Assembly: GCA_963723745.1 (NCBI GenBank)
Contig: CAVRRZ010000005.1
Coordinates: 1,426,001-1,490,000, forward strand
Reading direction: 5' to 3'
Length of the DNA: 64,000 nucleotides
DNA from: CAVRRZ01 sp963723745
Lineage (GTDB): Bacteria > Actinomycetota > Actinomycetes > Mycobacteriales > Geodermatophilaceae
In this document: one piece after another, positions 25,127 to 33,776 of the stretch
How the letters are laid out: each line of letters starts with the position of its first letter
Numbering within the stretch: position 1 is the first letter of the stretch
The notes under the pieces: model-generated
The model's input: only the letters and a program-made list of their open reading frames with translations
The model's database searches: none
Told to the model about the DNA's origin: nothing
Made by a program: the position numbers and the translations under genes

Positions 25127-25156
25127 GGTGTCGGTCGGCGGGCGCCGACCGACACC
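25127..25156 (+). promoter_or_regulatory. Perfect inverted repeat just upstream of the P1B-ATPase start
   Basis: Two 14-base arms (25127-25140 and 25143-25156) separated by two bases, perfectly complementary. The second arm ends directly before the GGGAGGAG ribosome-binding site of the gene at 25171. As DNA it could be a symmetric operator; as RNA a stable hairpin abutting the ribosome site. It does not match the TACCC-GGGTA sites. Several weaker hairpins lie between it and the thioredoxin stop. Confidence 0.55.
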
Positions 25157-25170
25157 GGGAGGAGAAGCCC

Positions 25171-27495
25171 GTGCTCGCGGTCGAGGTGCCGCCCCGTCGG
25201 CCCGGTGTCCAGGGGCTGCGGAGATGGTCGGAGCCGGCCCTCCTGGTCCTGACCCTGGGGCTGCTCGCCGCCGGCGGCGCGGCCGCCGTGACCGGAGCCG
25301 GCCGATGGGACGACGTCCTGTGGGCCACCGCCACCGGAATCGCGGTGCTGCCGTCGGCGTGGTGGGTCGGAACCGCACTCGCGCAGCGGCGCCTGGGGGT
25401 CGACCTCATCGCGCTGCTGGCGCTGCTCGGCACCCTGGTGGTGGGCGAGTACCTGGCCGGGGCCCTGATCGCGGTCATGCTCGCCACCGGCAGGACGCTG
25501 GACGCCGCCGCGCAGCGGCGGGCGACCCGGGACCTGCGGGCGCTGCTGGCGCGGGCGCCGCGGACCGCGCGCCGGCGGATCGGCACGGTCGTGTCGGAGA
25601 TCCCGGTGGACGAGGTCGCCGTCGGGGATCTCGTCCTCGTCGGTCCCGGTGAGGTGCTGCCGGTCGACGGTCTGGTCGACGGTGGGCCGGCGGTGCTGGA
25701 CGAGTCGGCGCTGACCGGGGAGCCGGCACTGGTCGAGCGTGCCCCCGGCGACGCCGTGCGCAGCGGCGTCCTGAACGCCGGTGGCGCGTTCGAGCTGCGC
25801 TGCACGCTGCCGGCGGCGCAGAGCACCTACGCGGGGATCGTGGCGTTGGTCCGCCAGGCCGGCGCGGAGAACGCACCGGTGATCCGACTCGCCGACCGGT
25901 TCGCGGCGTGGTTCCTGCCGCTGTCGCTGGCGGTCGCGGGGCTGTCCTGGGTGCTGAGCGGGACGCCGGAGCGAGCCGTGGCGGTGCTGGTCGTCGCGAC
26001 CCCCTGCCCCCTGCTGCTGGCTGCGCCGGTCGCCATCGTGTCCGGTCTCTCGCGCGCCTCGCGGATCGGGGTCGTGATCCGGAGCGGCGGCGCGCTGGAG
26101 AACCTGGGTGCGGCCCGCACCATGGTGCTCGACAAGACCGGCACGCTGACCGCCGGCCGGCCGGCCGTCACGCAGGTGCTGCCCGCGCCGGGCCGGACGG
26201 CGCAGGAGGTCCTGCGCCTGGCGGCCTCGGCCGATCAGCTCTCCCCGCACGTGCTCGCCGAAGCCGTCGTCGCCGAGGCCCGCACCCGCGGACTGGCGGT
26301 GTCGCTGCCGCAGGACGTGCAGGAGCAGCCCGGTCGCGGCGTCACCGCCGTCGTGGACGGGCAGCACGTGCGGGTGGGCAAGCGCGACGCGGCGCCCCAG
26401 GCGAGGTGGGAGCGGGCGGTGCTCAGCCGGGCCGGGCTGGACGGCTGCGCGCTGGTCTGGGTCGACCTCGACGACTCCCCCGCCGGTGCGATCCTGCTGA
26501 AGGACCCGCTGCGCGCCGACGCGGGGCGCACCCTGCGCCGGTTGCGGTCGGCCGGCATCACCCGCCTGGTGATGCTCACCGGGGACCGGCCCGAGCCGGC
26601 GCGCGAGGTCGGTGCCGTCCTCGGCCTGGACGAGGTGCGGGCCCAGCAGACACCGGAGAGCAAGGTCGCCGCCGTCCGCGAGGAGCAGCGGCGGGCCGTC
26701 ACCGTGATGGTCGGCGACGGCCTCAACGACGCCCCGGCTCTGGCCGCGGCCAGCGTCGGGGTCGCGATGGGCGCTCGCGGCGCGACGGCATCCTCGGAGG
26801 CCGCCGACGTCGTCCTCACGACCGACCGGCTCGACCGGGTGGCCGACGCCATGGAGATCGCCCGGTACGCCCGGCGTATCGCCGTCCAGAGCGCGGCCGC
26901 GGGCATGGGCCTGTCCCTGGTCGCGATGGCGTTGGCCGCAGTGGGGCTGCTCCCGCCGGCGTTCGGGGCGCTGCTGCAGGAGGGCATCGACGTCGCGGTC
27001 ATCCTCAACGCGCTGCGGGCACTGCGCGGAGGCAGGATCGGCGGGCCGCCGGTGCAGCCGGACACTTTCGCCCTGCTGCGCCGCTTCGCCGCCGAGCACG
27101 ACGACCTCCACCAGGTCCTCCCGCTGGTCCGAGAAGCTGCTGACGAGCTCGTCGCCGATCGCACACCGGAGGCCGTCACGGCCCTGCGTCGCGCCCGGAC
27201 CGCCCTGGTGGAACGGCTGCTGCCGCACGAGGAGGCCGAGGAGGCCCACCTGTACCCGGCGCTGGCCGTGGCCCTGGGCACCGGTGAGGCGGTTGCCCCC
27301 ATGAGCCGGGCGCACGCCGAGATCGGCCGGCTCACCCGGCGGCTGCAGGCCCACCTCGACGCCCTGGACGACGGCGCCGCGCTCGATGCCGAGCGTCGGC
27401 AGGACCTGCTCGCCTGCCTGTACGGACTGCATGCCCTGCTGCAGCTGCACTACCTGCAGGAGGAGGAGAGCTACTTCGCCCTCGCCGCCGAGTAG
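25171..27495 (+). CDS. P1B-5-like heavy-metal P-type ATPase fused to a C-terminal hemerythrin domain
   Basis: A 774-residue transition-metal pump. It has no N-terminal metal-binding domain. The membrane motif TPCPLLLA (near residue 277) is the TPCP of the P1B-5 group. LTGEPALV (actuator), DKTGTLTAG (Asp near 321), MLTGDRPEPA and MVGDGLNDAPALA follow. From about residue 630 to the end lies a hemerythrin-like four-helix domain with spaced His and HxxxE pairs (AEHDDLHQ, LLPHEEAEEAH, RAHAEIG, LHALLQLHYLQEEE). P1B-5 ATPases characterised elsewhere have the same fusion and are linked to Ni, Fe or Co. The metal is not predictable here. GTG 25171 has a strong ribosome-binding site. Confidence 0.9.
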   Translation: MLAVEVPPRRPGVQGLRRWSEPALLVLTLGLLAAGGAAAVTGAGRWDDVLWATATGIAVLPSAWWVGTALAQRRLGVDLIALLALLGTLVVGEYLAGALIAVMLATGRTLDAAAQRRATRDLRALLARAPRTARRRIGTVVSEIPVDEVAVGDLVLVGPGEVLPVDGLVDGGPAVLDESALTGEPALVERAPGDAVRSGVLNAGGAFELRCTLPAAQSTYAGIVALVRQAGAENAPVIRLADRFAAWFLPLSLAVAGLSWVLSGTPERAVAVLVVATPCPLLLAAPVAIVSGLSRASRIGVVIRSGGALENLGAARTMVLDKTGTLTAGRPAVTQVLPAPGRTAQEVLRLAASADQLSPHVLAEAVVAEARTRGLAVSLPQDVQEQPGRGVTAVVDGQHVRVGKRDAAPQARWERAVLSRAGLDGCALVWVDLDDSPAGAILLKDPLRADAGRTLRRLRSAGITRLVMLTGDRPEPAREVGAVLGLDEVRAQQTPESKVAAVREEQRRAVTVMVGDGLNDAPALAAASVGVAMGARGATASSEAADVVLTTDRLDRVADAMEIARYARRIAVQSAAAGMGLSLVAMALAAVGLLPPAFGALLQEGIDVAVILNALRALRGGRIGGPPVQPDTFALLRRFAAEHDDLHQVLPLVREAADELVADRTPEAVTALRRARTALVERLLPHEEAEEAHLYPALAVALGTGEAVAPMSRAHAEIGRLTRRLQAHLDALDDGAALDAERRQDLLACLYGLHALLQLHYLQEEESYFALAAE

Positions 27496-27543
27496 CCGCC
27501 GCGCCCCACGTCCGCAGTGGGTCGCTTCCTGCGGCCTGCACCC

Positions 27544-30102
27544 TCAGCGCGCCCTGGCCAGCCGCGCCGCCAGGTAGGGCGCCGTCCGGCTCCCCAACGC
27601 CTGCGCCACCTGTGCGGGAGGCCCCACGGCCACGATCCGGCCGCCCGCGTCGCCCCCGCCCGGCCCCAGGTCGATCACCCAGTCGGCGCCGACGACGACG
27701 TCCATCTCGTGTTCCACCACGACCACGGTGTTGCCGTGGTCCACCAGCCGGTGCAGCTGGCGCAGCAGCAGGGCGACGTCGGCCGGGTGCAGTCCGGTGG
27801 TCGGCTCGTCGAGCAGGTAGAGGGCGTGCCCGCGCCGCCCCCGCTGCAGCTCGGTGGCCAGCTTGATGCGCTGCGCCTCCCCGCCGGAGAGCTCGGTCGC
27901 CGGTTGGCCCAGCCGCAGGTAGCCCAGCCCGACGTCCTGCAGGGTGGTCAGGCTGCGGGCCGCCGCGGGGAGCTCGGCCAGGAACTCCGCCGCCTCGTCC
28001 ACGGTCAGCGCGAGCACCTCGGCGATGTTCCTCCCGTGCCAGGTCACCTCCAGGGTCTCCGGGTTGTACCGCGCCCCGTGGCAGGTCGGGCAGGGCGCGT
28101 AGGTGCCGGGGAGGAACAGCAGTTCGACGGCGACGAACCCCTCGCCCTGGCAGGTGTCGCACCGCCCACCGGCGACGTTGAAGGAGAAGCGCCCCGCCGA
28201 GTACCCGCGGCGGCGCGCCTCCTCGGTGCCGGCGAAGAGCTTGCGGACGGCGTCGAACATGCCGGTGTAGGTGGCCAGGTTGGACCGCGGGGTCCGGCCG
28301 ATGGGCTTCTGGTCCACCCGCACCAGCCGGTCGAAGGCCTCGACGCCCTCGCCCACCACGCCCACTCCGGTGTCCGCCCCGCTCCCCGCACCGTCGTCCT
28401 CTGCGCCGTCCCCGGTGTCGTCCCCGGTGTCGTCCCCGGCGGAGCGGACCCCCAGACGCCGGGCCACCACGTCGGCCAGCACCTGGGTGACGAGCGTGGA
28501 CTTGCCCGAGCCCGACACCCCGGTCACCGCGGTGAACACCCCCAGGGGGACGTCGGCGTCGACGTCGCGCAGGTTGTGCCGGGTGATCCCCCGCAGGTGC
28601 AGCCAGCCGCACGGTTGCCGTGCCGGGCGCACCGGCGGCCGCTCCTCCCCGAAGAGGAACCGGCGGGTCACGGAGTCGTCGATCCGGGCCAGCCCGTCGA
28701 CCGGGCCGCTGAACAGCACCCGGCCTCCGTACTGGCCCGCGCCGGGGCCGACGTCGACCACCCAGTCGGCCCGGCGGACGACGTCCAGGTCGTGCTCAAC
28801 GACGAACAGGGAGTTGCCCGACTTCTTCAGCCGGTCCAGGACCTCCAGCAGGGGTTCGGCGTCGGCCGGGTGCAGCCCGGCCGAGGGTTCGTCGAGCACG
28901 TAGACGACCCCGAAGAGCCCGGCGCGCAGCTGGGTGGCCAGCCGCAGCCGCTGCATCTCCCCGGGCGAGAGCGTGGTGGTGGTCCGGTCCAGGCTCAGGT
29001 AGCCCAGCCCCAGTTCCTCGAGGACCTGGATCCGTTCCCGCAGGTCCCGGGCGATCCGCACCGCGACCTCGGTCGTCTCGCCCGACTCCGACGACAGCCA
29101 CGCCGCGTCCGGGTCGGTCAGCTCGGCGGTGCGCAGGAGCACCGCCGCCAGCTCGGTCACCGGCAGCCGGGCGAGCTCGGCGATGGTGCGCCCGGCGAAG
29201 GTGACGGCGAGCGCCTCGGGCCGCAGCCGCGCCCCGTGGCACACCGGGCAGTCGACGGTCTGCACGTGCCGCAGTGCCCGCTCCCGCATCGCCGGGCTGG
29301 TCGAGTTGGCCAGTGTGTGCAGCACGTGTCGGCGGGCGCTGGAGAACGTGCCCCGGTAGGTGTAGTCGGCTTGGACGGCCGCGCGGTCGGGGTGGATGTC
29401 GACGGTGGGCTGTTCGTCGGTGAACAGGATCCAGTTGCGCTCCTCCTGTGGCAGCTCCTGCCACGGCCGGTCGATGTCGTGCCCGAGGGTGACGAGGATG
29501 TCCCGCAGGTTCTGCCCGTGCCAGGCACCCGGCCAGGCGGCCACCGCCCGGTCGCGGATGCTCAGCGAGGGGTCCGGGACGAGCGTCTCCTCGGTGACCT
29601 GGTGGACCGAGCCGAGGCCGTGGCACTCCCGGCAGGCGCCGACCGCGGTGTTCGGGGAGAACCACTCGGAGTCCAGGATCCCGGTCGACCCGGGCGGATA
29701 GGAACCGGCGCGGGACAACAGCATCCGCAGCGAGTTCGACAGCGTCGTCAACGTGCCGACAGTGGAGCGTGAGCTCGGCGCCCCGCGCCGTTGCTGGAGG
29801 GCCACCGCCGGCGGCAGGCCGGTGATGTCGTCGACCTGCGGGACGCCGGCCTGGTTCAGCAGGCGACGGGCGTACGGCGCCACCGACTCGAAGTAGCGTC
29901 GCTGCGCCTCCGCGTAGATCGTGCCGAACGCGAGGGAGGACTTACCCGACCCGGAGACGCCGGTGAAGGCGACGAGGGCATCGCGGGGGACGTCGACGTC
30001 CACGTCCCGCAGATTGTGCTCGCGGGCGCCGCGCACGCGGATGAAGTGGTCGGGAGCAGGAGTCAGGTTCGCAGGGGCCTCGGCAACGTCGGCTGCCGTC
30101 AT
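27544..30102 (-). CDS. UvrA-like ABC ATPase (excinuclease subunit A paralogue)
   Basis: An 852-residue protein with two ABC ATPase halves in the UvrA arrangement. Walker A loops are GVSGSGKSSLAFG and GVSGSGKSTLVTQV; signature motifs are LSPGEMQRLRLA and LSGGEAQRIKLA. Zinc-binding CxxC pairs occur in CRECHGLG, CPVCHGARL, CDTCQGEGF and CPTCHGARY. It is about 100 residues shorter than canonical UvrA and seems to lack part of the UvrB-binding and insertion regions, so it fits the UvrA2/drug-resistance-associated paralogues. An acidic, Gly/Asp/Thr-repeat stretch interrupts the second half, just after its Walker A. ATG 30102 is chosen; 30165 is an alternative. Confidence 0.9.
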   Translation of the reverse strand: MTAADVAEAPANLTPAPDHFIRVRGAREHNLRDVDVDVPRDALVAFTGVSGSGKSSLAFGTIYAEAQRRYFESVAPYARRLLNQAGVPQVDDITGLPPAVALQQRRGAPSSRSTVGTLTTLSNSLRMLLSRAGSYPPGSTGILDSEWFSPNTAVGACRECHGLGSVHQVTEETLVPDPSLSIRDRAVAAWPGAWHGQNLRDILVTLGHDIDRPWQELPQEERNWILFTDEQPTVDIHPDRAAVQADYTYRGTFSSARRHVLHTLANSTSPAMRERALRHVQTVDCPVCHGARLRPEALAVTFAGRTIAELARLPVTELAAVLLRTAELTDPDAAWLSSESGETTEVAVRIARDLRERIQVLEELGLGYLSLDRTTTTLSPGEMQRLRLATQLRAGLFGVVYVLDEPSAGLHPADAEPLLEVLDRLKKSGNSLFVVEHDLDVVRRADWVVDVGPGAGQYGGRVLFSGPVDGLARIDDSVTRRFLFGEERPPVRPARQPCGWLHLRGITRHNLRDVDADVPLGVFTAVTGVSGSGKSTLVTQVLADVVARRLGVRSAGDDTGDDTGDGAEDDGAGSGADTGVGVVGEGVEAFDRLVRVDQKPIGRTPRSNLATYTGMFDAVRKLFAGTEEARRRGYSAGRFSFNVAGGRCDTCQGEGFVAVELLFLPGTYAPCPTCHGARYNPETLEVTWHGRNIAEVLALTVDEAAEFLAELPAAARSLTTLQDVGLGYLRLGQPATELSGGEAQRIKLATELQRGRRGHALYLLDEPTTGLHPADVALLLRQLHRLVDHGNTVVVVEHEMDVVVGADWVIDLGPGGGDAGGRIVAVGPPAQVAQALGSRTAPYLAARLARAR

Positions 30103-30201
30103 CGCCCTCAGCCCCTGGCGGTGTGCGTCATCTGGGTCGTGTACCCGCGCGGCGGTCCACGACACCGGAGACCCGCCCGCGGGAGCCGGTGACCGCCCGC
30201 C

Positions 30202-31353
30202 CTACTTCAGAAGCCTCCGTGCGATCACCATGCGCTGGATCTGGTTGGTGCCCTCGTAGATCTGGGTGATCTTGGCGTCGCGCATCATCCGCTCGACCGG
30301 GAAGTCCTGCGTGTAGCCGGCCCCGCCGAAGAGCTGGACGGCGTCGGTCGTCACCTGCATGGCGACGTCGGAGGCGAACGCCTTGGCTGCGGCCGACACC
30401 CTCGTGACATCGGGGCGGCCCTGCTCGCCGGCGGCCGCGGCCACGTAGACCAGGTGCCGGGCGGCCTCGATCCTCATGTCCATGTCGGCGAGCATGAACT
30501 GCACGCCCTGGAAGTCGGCCACCCGCGCGCCGAACTGCCTGCGTTCCTTGACGTAGGCGACGGCCGCGTCCAGCGCCCCCTGGGCGATGCCGACGGCCTG
30601 TGCACCGATGGTGGGCCGGGTGACGTCCAGCGTCCGGAGCGCGGTCTTGAAGCCGGTGCCCGGCTCGCCGACGATCCGGTCGGCGGGGATGGTGCAGTCG
30701 GTGAGGTACAGCTCGCAGGTCGGCGAGCCCTTGATGCCCATCTTGCGTTCCTTCGGCCCGACGGCGAAGCCCGGGTCGTCGCGGTGGACGACGAACGCGG
30801 AGATGCCGCCTGCTCCGTTCTCCGGGTCGGTCACGGCCATGACCGTGTACCACTCGGAGACCCCGGAGTTCGTGATCCAGGCCTTCGTTCCGTTCAGCAC
30901 CCAGCTGTCGCCGTCCAGGCGCGCACGGGTGCGCATCGCGGCGGCGTCGGAGCCGGCCTCGCGCTCGGACAGGCCGTAGCTGATCATCGCCCGGCCGCCG
31001 GCGATCGTCGGCAGCACGAGCTGCTTGAGGTCCTCGGACGCGGCCAGGATGATCGGCACCGAGCCGAGCTTGTTCACCGCGGGGATCAGCGACGCGCTGG
31101 CGTCGACCCGGGCGACCTCCTCGATGACGATGCAGGTCGCGATCGCGTCGGCGCCCTCGCCGCCGTAGGCCTCGGGGATGTGCGTGGCGTGGAAACCGGC
31201 GGCGGTCAACGCCTTCTGCGCCTCGACGGGAAACCGCGACTCGTCGTCCACCTCGGCGGCGAACGGCGCGATCTCGCGCTCGGCGATCTCGCGGACCGCC
31301 TCGCGGATCGCCTCGTGCTCATCGGTGAGGGCGTACAGGTCGTTGTTACTCAC
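30202..31353 (-). CDS. fadE25: Acyl-CoA dehydrogenase (FadE25-like)
   Basis: FAD-dependent acyl-CoA dehydrogenase of 383 residues catalysing the first beta-oxidation step. YGLSEREAGSDAAAM and WITNSG bind FAD, and the C-terminal IYEGTNQIQRMVIAR carries the catalytic Glu. RQFGARVADFQGVQFMLADM is also typical. Its position directly next to purE-purK matches Rv3274c-Rv3276c. GTG 31353 has a TAGGAT box six bases upstream and no ribosome-binding site. Chain-length preference is unknown. Confidence 0.93.
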   Translation of the reverse strand: MSNNDLYALTDEHEAIREAVREIAEREIAPFAAEVDDESRFPVEAQKALTAAGFHATHIPEAYGGEGADAIATCIVIEEVARVDASASLIPAVNKLGSVPIILAASEDLKQLVLPTIAGGRAMISYGLSEREAGSDAAAMRTRARLDGDSWVLNGTKAWITNSGVSEWYTVMAVTDPENGAGGISAFVVHRDDPGFAVGPKERKMGIKGSPTCELYLTDCTIPADRIVGEPGTGFKTALRTLDVTRPTIGAQAVGIAQGALDAAVAYVKERRQFGARVADFQGVQFMLADMDMRIEAARHLVYVAAAAGEQGRPDVTRVSAAAKAFASDVAMQVTTDAVQLFGGAGYTQDFPVERMMRDAKITQIYEGTNQIQRMVIARRLLK

Positions 31354-31359
31354 GAGTAG

Positions 31360-31365
31360 ATCCTA
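31360..31365 (-). promoter_or_regulatory. Putative -10 box for leaderless fadE25 transcript
   Basis: TAGGAT on the minus strand, six bases before GTG 31353, with no Shine-Dalgarno sequence. It lies in the 26-base gap after purE, so the dehydrogenase may be expressed independently of the purine genes. Confidence 0.5.
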
Positions 31366-31379
31366 GGACGGCGACGGGC

Positions 31380-31895
31380 TCATTCCGAGCGCAGGCGCTC
31401 CTGGAGGGTGGCGTCGCGCGCCACCACCTGCTCGGCGAGGTTCGTCTGGAACTCGGCCGTCGCCGTCCGCAGCCGGTCGTCGGCGACGCCGAGGATCCGG
31501 ACGGCGAGCAGCCCCGCGTTGCGGCCCCCGTCGATGGACACCGTCGCCACCGGGACGCCGGCCGGCATCTGCACGATCGACAGCAAACTGTCCAGCCCGT
31601 CGAGACGGTCCAGCGACCGCGGGACGCCGATCACCGGCAGCGGCGTGGCCGCGGCGACCATACCGGGCAGGTGGGCTGCTCCCCCGGCACCGGCGATGAT
31701 CACCTTCAGGCCACGGCCGGCGGCGGACTCCGCGTAGTCGAGCATCCGGCGCGGGGTGCGGTGCGCCGAGACGACGTGCGCCTCGAAGGGGACGGCGAAG
31801 TCCTCGAGCACCTCCGCCGCCGGCGCCATCATCGGCCAGTCGGAGTCGCTTCCCATCACGATGCCGACGACGGGGTCGTCCTGCGGCTCCTCCAC
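31380..31895 (-). CDS. purE: N5-carboxyaminoimidazole ribonucleotide mutase
   Basis: Converts N5-CAIR to CAIR in purine synthesis. The 171-residue protein has the expected opening VVGIVMGSDSDWPMM, the active-site loop HVVSAHRTPRRM, the GAGGAAHLPGMVAA loop and VPRSLDRLDGLDSLLSIVQMP. GTG 31895 follows an AGGAGG site seven bases upstream. purK lies 31 bases upstream on the same strand, so the pair is probably one operon; a short tandem duplication fills the gap. Confidence 0.97.
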   Translation of the reverse strand: MEEPQDDPVVGIVMGSDSDWPMMAPAAEVLEDFAVPFEAHVVSAHRTPRRMLDYAESAAGRGLKVIIAGAGGAAHLPGMVAAATPLPVIGVPRSLDRLDGLDSLLSIVQMPAGVPVATVSIDGGRNAGLLAVRILGVADDRLRTATAEFQTNLAEQVVARDATLQERLRSE

Positions 31896-31908
31896 GACGG
31901 ACCTCCTG

Positions 31909-31942
31909 CTCAGTGCTCGGTCGGGCTCAGTGCTCGGTCGGG
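31909..31942. repeat. 17-bp tandem duplication covering the purK stop codon
   Basis: Two perfect head-to-tail copies of CTCAGTGCTCGGTCGGG. The copy at 31926-31942 encodes the last residues and stop of purK. The copy at 31909-31925 repeats the same codons and stop just downstream, so the duplication is silent for the protein. Confidence 0.95.
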
Positions 31943-33177
31943 AAGGCGAACGCCGGGTCGACGACGCCGTCGGCGAGGTAGCGGGCAGCCGCGACCGCGC
32001 GGGCGCGCACCTCGGCGACGTCGTCGCCCAGAGCGGTGACGTGGCCGAGCTTGCGGCCCGGCCGCAGCCCCTTGCCGTACCAGTGCAGCTTGACGTCGGG
32101 CCAGTGCGCCATGAGGTGGTGGATGCGCTCGTCGAGCCCGGGCCCGGTCCACCCCTCGGCGCACGCGGCGCCGCCGAGCACGTTGGCCATGACGGCGACC
32201 GGTGCGGTCATCGCCGTGGAGCCCAGCGGGTAGTCGAGGACCGCGCGCAGGTGCTGCTCGAACTGGCTGGTGCGCGCGCCCTCGATGGTCCAGTGGCCGG
32301 AGTTGTGCGGCCGCATGGCCAGTTCGTTGACCAGGACGCCGTCCGCGGTCTCGAACAGCTCCACGGCGAGCATGCCGACGACGCCGAGCCGGTCGGCGAT
32401 GCGGACGGCGAGCTCCTGCGCCGCGGTCGCGAGGTCGTCGGACAGGCCGGGCGCCGGAGCGAGGACCTCGGCGCACACCCCGTCGCGCTGCACGGTCTCG
32501 ACGACCGGCCAGACCGCGACCTGGCCGAACGGCGAGCGGGCGACCTGGGCCGAGAGCTCGCGCACGAGGTCGACCCGCTCCTCGGCCAGCAGCGTGCCGT
32601 GCCGCTCCAGGAGTGCGGCGGCCTCCTCGCGGTCGCGGACGACGAAGACGCCCTTGCCGTCGTAGCCACCCCGAGGCGTCTTCAGCACGAGCGGCCAGCC
32701 GGCGGCCGCGTCGGCGAAGGCCGCGACGTCGTCGCCCGTGTGCACCTCGGCCCACGCCGGCTGGGGCTCGCCGGCCTCGGCCAGGGCACGGCGCAGGGTC
32801 AGCTTGTCCTGCGCGTGCACGAGGGCGCCGGGGCCGGGGGCGATCCGCACGCCGTCGCGCTGCAGGGCGTGCAGGTGCTCGCTCGGCACGTGCTCGTGGT
32901 CGAAGGTGACGACCGTGGCCCCGCGCGCGAAGCGCTGCAGTGCCGCCAGGTCCCGGTGGTCGCCGGGGTGCACGTCGGCGGCGACGAGGGCGGCCGAGTC
33001 GGCGGGGTCGGCCGCGAGCACCCGGAGCGACTGCCCCAGCGCGACGGCGGCCTGGTGGGTCATCCGGGCGAGCTGGCCGCCGCCGACCATCGCGACGACG
33101 GGCAGGCCGGTGCGCCCGTCGAGGGGGGCACCGGGGTCGGGCGCGGCGGCGCGCGGCGTTCCGTCGGGTTCGGCCAT
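31927..33177 (-). CDS. purK: 5-(carboxyamino)imidazole ribonucleotide synthase
   Basis: ATP-grasp enzyme that carboxylates AIR to N5-CAIR, the substrate of PurE. In the 416-residue protein the opening VVAMVGGGQLARM is diagnostic. The ATP-grasp lysine loop LVLKTPRGGYDGKGVFV, the metal-binding FETADGVLVNELAMRPHNSGHWTIE and the DVKLHWYGKG tail follow. About 25 Pro/Ala/Asp-rich residues precede the fold. ATG 33177 has a TAGCCT box ten bases upstream. It diverges from the GtrA gene. Confidence 0.97.
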   Translation of the reverse strand: MAEPDGTPRAAAPDPGAPLDGRTGLPVVAMVGGGQLARMTHQAAVALGQSLRVLAADPADSAALVAADVHPGDHRDLAALQRFARGATVVTFDHEHVPSEHLHALQRDGVRIAPGPGALVHAQDKLTLRRALAEAGEPQPAWAEVHTGDDVAAFADAAAGWPLVLKTPRGGYDGKGVFVVRDREEAAALLERHGTLLAEERVDLVRELSAQVARSPFGQVAVWPVVETVQRDGVCAEVLAPAPGLSDDLATAAQELAVRIADRLGVVGMLAVELFETADGVLVNELAMRPHNSGHWTIEGARTSQFEQHLRAVLDYPLGSTAMTAPVAVMANVLGGAACAEGWTGPGLDERIHHLMAHWPDVKLHWYGKGLRPGRKLGHVTALGDDVAEVRARAVAAARYLADGVVDPAFAFPTEH

Positions 33178-33187
33178 GGTGAGGCCG

Positions 33188-33193
33188 AGGCTA
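33188..33193 (-). promoter_or_regulatory. Putative -10 box for purK
   Basis: TAGCCT on the minus strand, ten bases before ATG 33177 and with no ribosome-binding site in between, which suggests a leaderless or near-leaderless mRNA. Confidence 0.45.
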
Positions 33194-33262
33194 GAACGCG
33201 GGTGCGGCCGGGCCCGCCGCCGGGGTGTGCGCCTCGTCCCGGAACGGGGTGCGCCGGCGGCC

Positions 33263-33268
33263 TAGACT
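33263..33268 (+). promoter_or_regulatory. Putative -10 box for leaderless GtrA transcript
   Basis: TAGACT, seven bases before GTG 33276. It lies back to back with the purK promoter in a compact 98-base divergent region. Confidence 0.5.
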
Positions 33269-33275
33269 CGCCGTC

Positions 33276-33776
33276 GTGCGCCCGGCCGAGACGTTCCACC
33301 GTCTGCGCGGGGTGTGGCGGATGCTGCTCAAGGAGGTCGGAGCCTTCGGGGTCGTGGGCGCCGTCTGCTTCTTCATCGACATCGGGCTGTTCCAGCTCCT
33401 CTACACCTGGACCGACCTGGACGCGGTGCCGGCCAAGCTGCTGGCGACCCTCGTCTCGATGTCCGTCGCCTACCTCGGGCACCGCTACTGGTCGTTCTCG
33501 CACCGCGCACGACCCGGCGTCCGCCAGGAGTACACCCGCTTCGCCCTGATCAACGGCGCCACCCTGCTGCTGGGGCTGGCCGTGGTCGGGTTCGTGCGGC
33601 ACGGCCTCGACCAGCAGAGCGCGCTGGTGCTGCAGATCGCGAACGTCGCGTCGATCGTCGTCGGCACGCTCGTCCGCTACCTGAGCTATCGCCGGTGGGT
33701 GTTCCCGGCGCACGGGCACCCGGCCGCCCCCGCTCCCGACGACGCCGCGCTGAAGGCCACCGCCACCCCCTGGTGA
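33276..33776 (+). CDS. GtrA family membrane protein
   Basis: A 166-residue protein with four predicted transmembrane helices between about residues 22 and 145. It carries the GtrA features FGVVGAVCFFIDIGLFQLL, YLGHRYWSF and YLSYRRWVF. Relatives take part in moving or processing polyprenyl-linked sugars for surface polysaccharide. Start GTG 33276 gives a short basic N-terminus; the C-terminal ~20 residues are Pro/Ala-rich and cytosolic. Rv3277 occupies the same place beside purK. Confidence 0.88.
   Translation: MRPAETFHRLRGVWRMLLKEVGAFGVVGAVCFFIDIGLFQLLYTWTDLDAVPAKLLATLVSMSVAYLGHRYWSFSHRARPGVRQEYTRFALINGATLLLGLAVVGFVRHGLDQQSALVLQIANVASIVVGTLVRYLSYRRWVFPAHGHPAAPAPDDAALKATATPW

Noticed and set aside
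24094..27450. An open frame of more than 1,100 codons on the minus strand across the thioredoxin and ATPase genes
   Set aside because: High G+C leaves the antisense frame open. The plus-strand frames carry the conserved motifs, and the antisense product is His/Arg/Gly-rich without any family.
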